Below, one piece after another: positions 62,399 through 64,000 of a DNA stretch of 64,000 bases (position 1 is its first letter; the number at the start of each line of letters is the position of its first letter). A program made the position numbers and the translations under genes. The notes under the pieces were generated by a model. It saw only the letters and a program-made list of their open reading frames with translations. It was not told the DNA's origin and did no database searches. The DNA comes from Pradoshia eiseniae (lineage in GTDB: Bacteria > Bacillota > Bacilli > Bacillales > Pradoshiaceae): contig NZ_PKOZ01000002.1 in the NCBI RefSeq assembly GCF_002946355.1, forward strand, positions 62,001-126,000, in the 5' to 3' direction.

Positions 62399-62432
62399 AA
62401 AGCTGCCTCTCCATAATTGGGGAGGCAGCTTT
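62399..62432. terminator. Bidirectional terminator between the polyamine operon and topB
   Basis: AAAGCTGCCTC (62399-62409) plus CC pairs with GG plus GAGGCAGCTTT (62422-62432) with one T-G position; the flanks are A- and T-rich. It sits between two convergent units. Confidence 0.8.
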
Positions 62433-62448
62433 GTTTCATATGAACATC

Positions 62449-64000
62449 TTATTTATCATCCAGCTTTATGCCTTTCAACAGGTCAGCAAACGGGTTGTTA
62501 ATTGGTGTTTCTTCTTTTTGCTGCTGCTTTAAGTATTTCTGAACGGTGCGCTTGTCGGCTTTGCCGCCGGATTCCTTTTTGCGTCTTTCTTCAAAGGAAG
62601 ACAGCTTTTCGCGGTAGCCGCATTTGCAGGTGAAGATTTGTCCTGTGCCTTCACCGCGCAGCTCCATTTTCTTCTTGCATTGCGGGCAGCGTGCATTGGT
62701 CAGGCGTGCGACATTTTTGCGGTAGCCGCATTCACGATCTTGGCAGACGAGCATTTTACCTTTCTTGCCATTGACCTCAAGCATTGGTTTGCCACATTCC
62801 GGACAGGATTTCGTAGAGATATTGTCATGTTTGAACTTCTTATCGCTAGCCTTGATATCTGCGACAATTTCCTTCGTATGCTGCTTCATTTCATTGATGA
62901 AGGCATTCTTATCAAGCTTTCCTTTAGCAATCATCTCAAGCTTTTGTTCCCACTCAGCTGTTGTAGCAGGCGATTTAAGCTCATCAGGCACAAGGTCGAG
63001 CAGCTGGCGCCCTTTAGAGGTAATGTAGATGTCCTTGCCTCCCCGTTTTTCAATCAGGAAGGAATTGAACAGCTTGTCGATGATATCTGCACGCGTTGCG
63101 ACTGTGCCAAGTCCGCCTGTTGATTTGAGCGTGGCAGCGAGTTTTTTATCCTTTGTTTCCATATATTTCGTCGGATTCTCCATCGCAGACAGAAGGGTTG
63201 CCTCATTGAAACGGGCAGGCGGCTTCGTTTGGCCGGATGTTTGAGCAATCAGGGAAACCTTTAGTTCATCACCCTTGTTCAGACGCGGCAATAGCTGCTC
63301 CTTCACATCATCAGTAGATTCCTCATCGTCAAATCGGTTGTTATAGACTTCCTTCCATCCAGCCTTAATGACCGTCTTGCCTCGTGCGATGAACGACTCA
63401 GAGCCGATTTTCGCATGGACAGTCAATTGCTCAAATTCATGTGCAGGGTATAGGACCGCCAAGAAACGCTTCACGACAAGGTCATAGATTTTTCGCTCTT
63501 TATCATTAAAGGCTGCATAATTAACATAGCCCTCCGTCGGAATGATGGCATGGTGGTCGCTTACCTTGCTGTCGTCAACAAAGGCTTTCGTTGCCTTGAT
63601 TGGCCTGTTCGCGATTCTGTTGGCAAGCTTTGAGTATTCCGCGCCGCCGATCGCTTTCAGACGCTCTGGAATCGTGCTGACGATGTCAGAGGAAAGATAG
63701 CGGGAATCCGTCCGCGGATAGGTGAGCACTTTATGCTGTTCATACAGCTTTTGCATGATATTCAATGTTTCCTTGGCGGAGTAGCCAAATAGTTTATTGG
63801 CATCCCTCTGCAGCTCTGTTAAGTCATAGAGGGCAGGGGAGTATGTTTTCTTTGCCTTGCGATCGATTGCAACAACCTCAGCGTTCTGTTTGCCAAATGA
63901 TTGAAGGATGGCATCCACCTTCTCTTTGTTGAAGCTGCGGCTGTTCCCGTCCTTGTCCTGCCAAGTGAGACTTAGGGCATCTGACTTTGCCTCAATGCCA
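62449..64000 (-). CDS. topB: DNA topoisomerase III, N-terminal part beyond the window
   Basis: A type IA topoisomerase read from the right edge leftwards; 516 residues are visible and about 200 N-terminal ones (the Toprim domain) lie outside. The active-site Tyr is in VLTYPRTDSRYLS. The central gate region includes GLGTVATRADIIDKLFNS. The C terminus has zinc-finger-like cysteine clusters (CPECGKPM, CQDRECGY, CPQCKKKMELRGEG, CKCGY), then a charged tail. The frame stays open through 63919-64000 without a stop, so the GTG at 63918 is internal. It decatenates DNA and resolves recombination intermediates. Confidence 0.92.
   Translation of the reverse strand, partial: GIEAKSDALSLTWQDKDGNSRSFNKEKVDAILQSFGKQNAEVVAIDRKAKKTYSPALYDLTELQRDANKLFGYSAKETLNIMQKLYEQHKVLTYPRTDSRYLSSDIVSTIPERLKAIGGAEYSKLANRIANRPIKATKAFVDDSKVSDHHAIIPTEGYVNYAAFNDKERKIYDLVVKRFLAVLYPAHEFEQLTVHAKIGSESFIARGKTVIKAGWKEVYNNRFDDEESTDDVKEQLLPRLNKGDELKVSLIAQTSGQTKPPARFNEATLLSAMENPTKYMETKDKKLAATLKSTGGLGTVATRADIIDKLFNSFLIEKRGGKDIYITSKGRQLLDLVPDELKSPATTAEWEQKLEMIAKGKLDKNAFINEMKQHTKEIVADIKASDKKFKHDNISTKSCPECGKPMLEVNGKKGKMLVCQDRECGYRKNVARLTNARCPQCKKKMELRGEGTGQIFTCKCGYREKLSSFEERRKKESGGKADKRTVQKYLKQQQKEETPINNPFADLLKGIKLDDK

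Noticed and set aside
62638-63123. Open frame of 161 codons on the plus strand within topB
   Set aside because: It is antisense to the conserved central and C-terminal parts of topoisomerase III; Cys and Phe richness comes from the reversed codons.

Overview
The window reads as chromosomal DNA of a low-to-moderate GC Gram-positive bacterium of the Bacillaceae type. The evidence is strong AGGAGG-like ribosome binding sites, frequent TTG starts, Rho-independent terminators after most transcription units, CcpA-type cre sites, a Fur box, lipoprotein signal peptides, and close relatives of Bacillus genes (YkuS, YckD, YfmL, CtaG, DeoR/Pdp/DeoC/NupC, SpeA/SpeE/SpeB). There is no rRNA, tRNA, prophage, insertion sequence or CRISPR array that I can see.

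Layout. 1-2.2 kb: a short-chain dehydrogenase and a Gfo/Idh oxidoreductase. 2.2-7.0 kb: a sucrose PTS locus (stand-alone EIIA, LacI-type repressor, EIIBC, sucrose-6-phosphate hydrolase) with three matching operators centred on GGAATCGATTCC. 7.0-11.7 kb: VOC protein, CtaG plus a DUF2243 membrane protein, malate:quinone oxidoreductase and a DUF2238-like membrane protein. 11.7-19.2 kb: an AraC regulator divergent from an ABC sugar importer, a GH112 galactosyl-hexose phosphorylase, a 55-residue membrane protein overlapping its 3' end, and a ROK kinase; together a galacto-N-biose/lacto-N-biose-type phosphorolytic pathway. 19.3-29.7 kb: MsrAB fusion, large secreted nucleotidase, UppP, a GlnQ / fused GlnH-GlnP amino-acid importer, and an unrecognised 560-residue membrane protein. 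30-34 kb: a Fur-controlled ferric-siderophore importer. 34-42 kb: a cytoplasmic alpha-amylase, PurU, then deoR and pdp-deoC-nupC, separated by an array of five 62-bp hairpin-forming tandem repeats. 42-53 kb: RNA methyltransferase, small proteins, secreted X-Pro dipeptidyl-peptidase, a dicarboxylate/amino-acid symporter with an AraC regulator, YkuS, a glutaminyl-tRNA synthetase (rare in Bacilli), a DEAD-box helicase and YckD. 53-56 kb: maltose phosphorylase and beta-phosphoglucomutase under a MalR/cre-like operator. 56-62.3 kb: a five-gene polyamine operon (speA, speE, speB, carboxynorspermidine dehydrogenase and decarboxylase) behind a nearly 700-bp leader full of hairpins. 62.4 kb to the end: topoisomerase III, cut by the window edge.

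The common theme is carbon scavenging by phosphorolysis and PTS (sucrose, galactosyl-hexosamines, malto-oligosaccharides, deoxynucleosides), with local repressors and catabolite-control sites. The items I would look at first are the structured speA leader (duplicated ATGCCCCGCT element, internal terminator, possible pseudoknot over the ribosome binding site), the coexistence of two aminopropyl-transfer routes in one polyamine operon, the deoR-pdp repeat array, and the small membrane protein in the GH112 operon.
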